Made by a program: the position numbers and the translations under genes
Notes under the pieces: model-generated
What the model was told of the DNA's origin: nothing
The model's input: only the letters and a program-made list of their open reading frames with translations
Databases searched by the model: none
Shown: positions 61,345 to 64,000 of the stretch, piece by piece
How positions within the stretch are numbered: position 1 is the first letter of the stretch
Layout: every line of letters begins with the position of its first letter
From: a bacterium
GTDB taxonomy: Bacteria; Electryoneota; Electryoneia; Electryoneales; Electryoneaceae
Length of the DNA: 64,000 bases
NCBI GenBank assembly: GCA_028278125.1
Contig: JANQEY010000074.1
Coordinates: 29,326 to 93,325, forward strand
Reading direction: 5' to 3'

Positions 61345-64000
61345 ATGCGCGAGAATGAACAACATTCTCAGCAAAGCATCAGGAACGTTCAAAACGAAAT
61401 TACCTCGCTTGATATTTCAGTCGAATACCTCACTCAGTTTATTCTCCGCAACCATCCCGAAATCACTGAAAAACTGAACCAGGGTGAGTACAATTCACTG
61501 GAGGAAGCGGCACTCGACGCGGGGATTTTACTCTCCAGGGAACAACTCGCCAAACCCCTGGAAGAACTGCTGAAAGCTTGGAGAAGGTCGGGTAAAAGTA
61601 TCAGGAATCTTTTCCTGCAACTTGCCAAGGAAGAGATCGAAATCGCAGGTACCGCAATCCCCACAAAATTGTTCAGCGAAGATACTGGTGAACCTGGCGA
61701 TTCTCTCCCGGAACAGATCGAAGTCGAAGCTGTACCACAAGTTGAAACGATTGAAACGGCAACGGACGATACACATTTAAGCGTAAATGAAATGGGACCC
61801 GGACTGGATTCAGGCACCCTCGAAGAACTGGAAGCTGAACTTTCAGAATTAACAAGCAAACCTGGAAGTCCTGAAGATACATCTGAACTTGATGAGATTT
61901 CTGAAGAATCAGAATCTGCCGAAACTGTGATGCCGAGTGAAATTTTCCCAGTGACGGAAAAAGATCTATCGACAGAGTCGCTTGATGAAGCAACGGCTAC
62001 CAGCGAATTTGTTCAAACACCGGCAGAAGATGAGATAGAGGTTTCCGGGGAAACCGTTGGTTCAATGGTATCTGAGTTCAGAAGCTGGCTGGATACGAAT
62101 GATCCACAGGAAAAACAACAGGAAGCTCCTGCTGAAACAACAACATCTGAGCTTCCTGGAGATTCACACCTGGAAAATATTAAAGAAACAATACATTCAA
62201 ATAGTATTCCCGATGAAATACCAGAAACAATTGATAAAACTAAAGAAGATCAATCTTTTGAGCCTGAAGAAAAGATTGAAACTGCTCCAGAACCTGACTT
62301 GCAACCAGAAGAACCAGTTGAATCAGTTGAGAGACCAGCAGATATTCCCGAAACCCCAATAACCACTGAATTAAAGGCATTTCTTGCATCAGTTGGTGAT
62401 GATCTCGATACCGACAGGATTTCTGAACATGCGGACACGACTACAGCTGAGGATGCACGGGATACCGCCCAGGAGGTTGAGGAAGCAATCCCGGAAATCC
62501 ATGAAGAAGAGCTTGAAGACATCATTGAAGAGGATGATGAATTCAGTGGTAACGGGAAGGATCCTGAAACAGACGTAGTTGAAGACACGGTTGTCGAGGT
62601 ACAGGAGCAGGAAGAAATCGAAGACATTTCAGCCCCTGTTACGGAACCTCAGCAACCTGATATAAAACAACCGGAACTTGTAGAAAAACTGGATGAGTTT
62701 GAACAACCAGAACAGACAATTGAGGATAAAGCTGCAGAAGAACCTTTTAAAGATCCTGAGGTAATTGAGGAACAATCAGCTGTTACCGAACCCGAACCGG
62801 AAGTGTCACCCGAACCCGAGCCAATTGAAGCTCCAGTACAGGAACTGGTTACAGATACCGAACCCGAAATATCGCCCAAGGTAATATCGCATGAAGAGTT
62901 TCCATCAGAACCTGTAACTGAACCGAAACCGGAAATAGAAACCAAGGCAATCCCCGCTGAAGAGCCTGTACCTGAACCTTTACCTGAAGCTGAACATTAC
63001 GAAGAAGTCCCATCAGAGCCTGTAGCTGAACCTGAACCGGAAATAGAATCCAAGGTTATCCCTGCTGAAGATCCTGAGCCGGAATCCGATAAGAGACCAC
63101 CCGCGGAACGACCCAGGCGATGGGTAGAACTTGAGCAACAGCTTCATGAAGTGACCAAGCTACCCGTTCTTCCGGCTGTGTTTCTCAAGGTGATGAGCCT
63201 TGCGTCAAATCCGAACACGGACATTGAATCATTGTACCGTGTCCTGATCACAGATCCGGCTCTCTCGAGCACACTCCTGCGACTGGCAAATTCTGCTTAT
63301 TACGGGCTGGGAAACCAGGTAAAGACTTTGAGGATGGCACTAGTCGTTCTCGGTATCAAGGAAGTTTGCAGGTTAGTTTCTACGGTGGCGGTTCTGAATA
63401 CATTCCCCCGTTCCCAGGTTGAGTCTGCGGATAAGGAAAATTTCGATGTCGATCGGTTCTGGAGACATAACGCGACTGTGGCCGCGATAGCCGAAGTCAT
63501 CAGTCGCAACCTCAAGGTTTTGAGTCCGGAAGAGGTTTACATGGCCGGTCTCTTACACGACATCGGTAAAATATTTCTTGCCAGTTATTTTATGGATGAC
63601 GTCGTTAAGTGCTATAATTTCGCCAGGAAGTATAAGATGCCACTGTGGCAAGCTGAACAACATCTATACAGCACGGACCATGCACGTGTTGGCGCCTACC
63701 TCTCCCAGATATGGGAACTTCCGCCAATGCTGGTAAATTGTATTCGGTATCATCACGAAATTAATCATGCAAATTCCCATCTGGCTGAGATCGGAGTAGT
63801 CCACCTGGCTAACCGTATCGGGAACCTTTACGAACAGCACAGCAATTTTCTCCTCGAAGAGGCAGAACTAAATCTTGGAATCGAAACTGAAGAACTTCTA
63901 GAGGATCCAGCCTGGTCAACCATTAGAAGTGAAACAGATATTACAGTAGAAACCATAAATAAAATTCTTGCCGATACCGAAATTGCCATGAAAGAATCCC
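61345..64000 (+). CDS. HDOD-domain protein with a long acidic low-complexity region (3' end missing)
   Basis: The frame from ATG 61345 (AGGAG upstream) stays open to the right edge, giving 885 complete codons. Residues 1-100 are helical (SVEYLTQFILRNHPEI, KPLEELLKAW, RNLFLQLAKEE). Residues about 105-590 are an acidic, Pro/Glu/Thr-rich low-complexity region with recurrent PEPE-, EPVxEP- and EEVP-type units. From about 597 there is an HDOD domain (LPVLPAVFLKVMSLAS, ITDPALSSTLLRLANSAYYG, LRMALVVLGIKEVCRLVSTVAVL) with the HD signature AGLLHDIGK. HDOD proteins are signalling scaffolds or cyclic-di-GMP-linked regulators. The unusually long linker suggests a scaffold role. The end is cut by the window. 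Confidence 0.85.
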   Translation, partial: MRENEQHSQQSIRNVQNEITSLDISVEYLTQFILRNHPEITEKLNQGEYNSLEEAALDAGILLSREQLAKPLEELLKAWRRSGKSIRNLFLQLAKEEIEIAGTAIPTKLFSEDTGEPGDSLPEQIEVEAVPQVETIETATDDTHLSVNEMGPGLDSGTLEELEAELSELTSKPGSPEDTSELDEISEESESAETVMPSEIFPVTEKDLSTESLDEATATSEFVQTPAEDEIEVSGETVGSMVSEFRSWLDTNDPQEKQQEAPAETTTSELPGDSHLENIKETIHSNSIPDEIPETIDKTKEDQSFEPEEKIETAPEPDLQPEEPVESVERPADIPETPITTELKAFLASVGDDLDTDRISEHADTTTAEDARDTAQEVEEAIPEIHEEELEDIIEEDDEFSGNGKDPETDVVEDTVVEVQEQEEIEDISAPVTEPQQPDIKQPELVEKLDEFEQPEQTIEDKAAEEPFKDPEVIEEQSAVTEPEPEVSPEPEPIEAPVQELVTDTEPEISPKVISHEEFPSEPVTEPKPEIETKAIPAEEPVPEPLPEAEHYEEVPSEPVAEPEPEIESKVIPAEDPEPESDKRPPAERPRRWVELEQQLHEVTKLPVLPAVFLKVMSLASNPNTDIESLYRVLITDPALSSTLLRLANSAYYGLGNQVKTLRMALVVLGIKEVCRLVSTVAVLNTFPRSQVESADKENFDVDRFWRHNATVAAIAEVISRNLKVLSPEEVYMAGLLHDIGKIFLASYFMDDVVKCYNFARKYKMPLWQAEQHLYSTDHARVGAYLSQIWELPPMLVNCIRYHHEINHANSHLAEIGVVHLANRIGNLYEQHSNFLLEEAELNLGIETEELLEDPAWSTIRSETDITVETINKILADTEIAMKES

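Overview
The window reads as a chromosomal segment of a free-living, Gram-negative bacterium of the Fibrobacteres-Chlorobi-Bacteroidetes (FCB) superphylum or an allied candidate phylum. The evidence is five secreted proteins, four of which reach their C terminus inside the window and end in a type IX-like sorting domain (NPFNP-type motif, final ILLIK/MLLLK/VLYLK), a TonB-dependent receptor with a carboxypeptidase-regulatory N-terminal domain, an LA_2272-type surface repeat protein, and a bacterial ceramide (sphingolipid) gene set. I cannot assign a species. No rRNA, tRNA or CRISPR array was seen. Most genes lie on the minus strand.

Region 1-7270 encodes four secreted proteins. The two central ones (3161..5206 and 5234..7270) are the most interesting item here. 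Each opens with a signal peptide and a thioredoxin-like domain whose first redox Cys codon is an in-frame TGA, at codon 36 in both. The motifs become U-G-P-C and U-G-S-C, and each TGA is followed at the right distance by a bacterial-SECIS-like hairpin. I annotate them as tandem selenoproteins. Simple ORF calling would start both after the TGA and lose the signal peptide and active site.

Region 7511-13073 holds a lipoprotein, a small zinc-ribbon protein, a giant DUF4175-like membrane/coiled-coil protein and its membrane partner. Region 13129-19538 holds a nitrilase-family amidohydrolase and a probable ceramide module (serine palmitoyltransferase, YghO/bCerS-like acyltransferase, CerR-like reductase fused to a HIT-like domain), preceded by proS. 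Region 19790-26021 has a Rieske-like protein, an LA_2272 surface protein, a homocysteine S-methyltransferase, a secreted propeller-transglutaminase, and HtpX and LemA.

Region 27290-34738 has an aspartase fused to a cyclic-nucleotide-binding domain, an SSS transporter, and a plus-strand metal-related cassette (Cys/His-rich protein, TonB receptor, YHS-like protein). Region 34798-42566 has an AI-2E-family transporter, uvrB, a CHASE2-adenylate cyclase overlapping a FecR-domain protein, a TlpA-like thioredoxin and a response regulator. Region 42673-46096 is a stressosome-type signalling operon (RsbS, RsbT, GAF-STAS RsbR-like, HATPase-SpoIIE phosphatase) ending in a protein that has a histidine-kinase dimerisation domain but no ATPase.

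Region 46617-55307 holds an FG-GAP secreted protein, dus, a lipoprotein, gmhA, a degenerate DRE-TIM protein, and an SNF-family symporter with a 32-residue MetS-like small subunit. Region 55900-59250 is visibly AT-richer and carries a membrane-anchored Mrr-type nuclease convergent with a UvrD-like helicase, a possible acquired defence pair. The window closes with rplU-rpmA-mdh and a divergent HDOD-domain protein cut by the right edge.

The larger intergenic gaps are filled with four families of short dispersed repeats. Two are covarying palindromes, and one palindrome copy is translated inside a sorting domain. A separate 61-nt element folds as a three-way junction.
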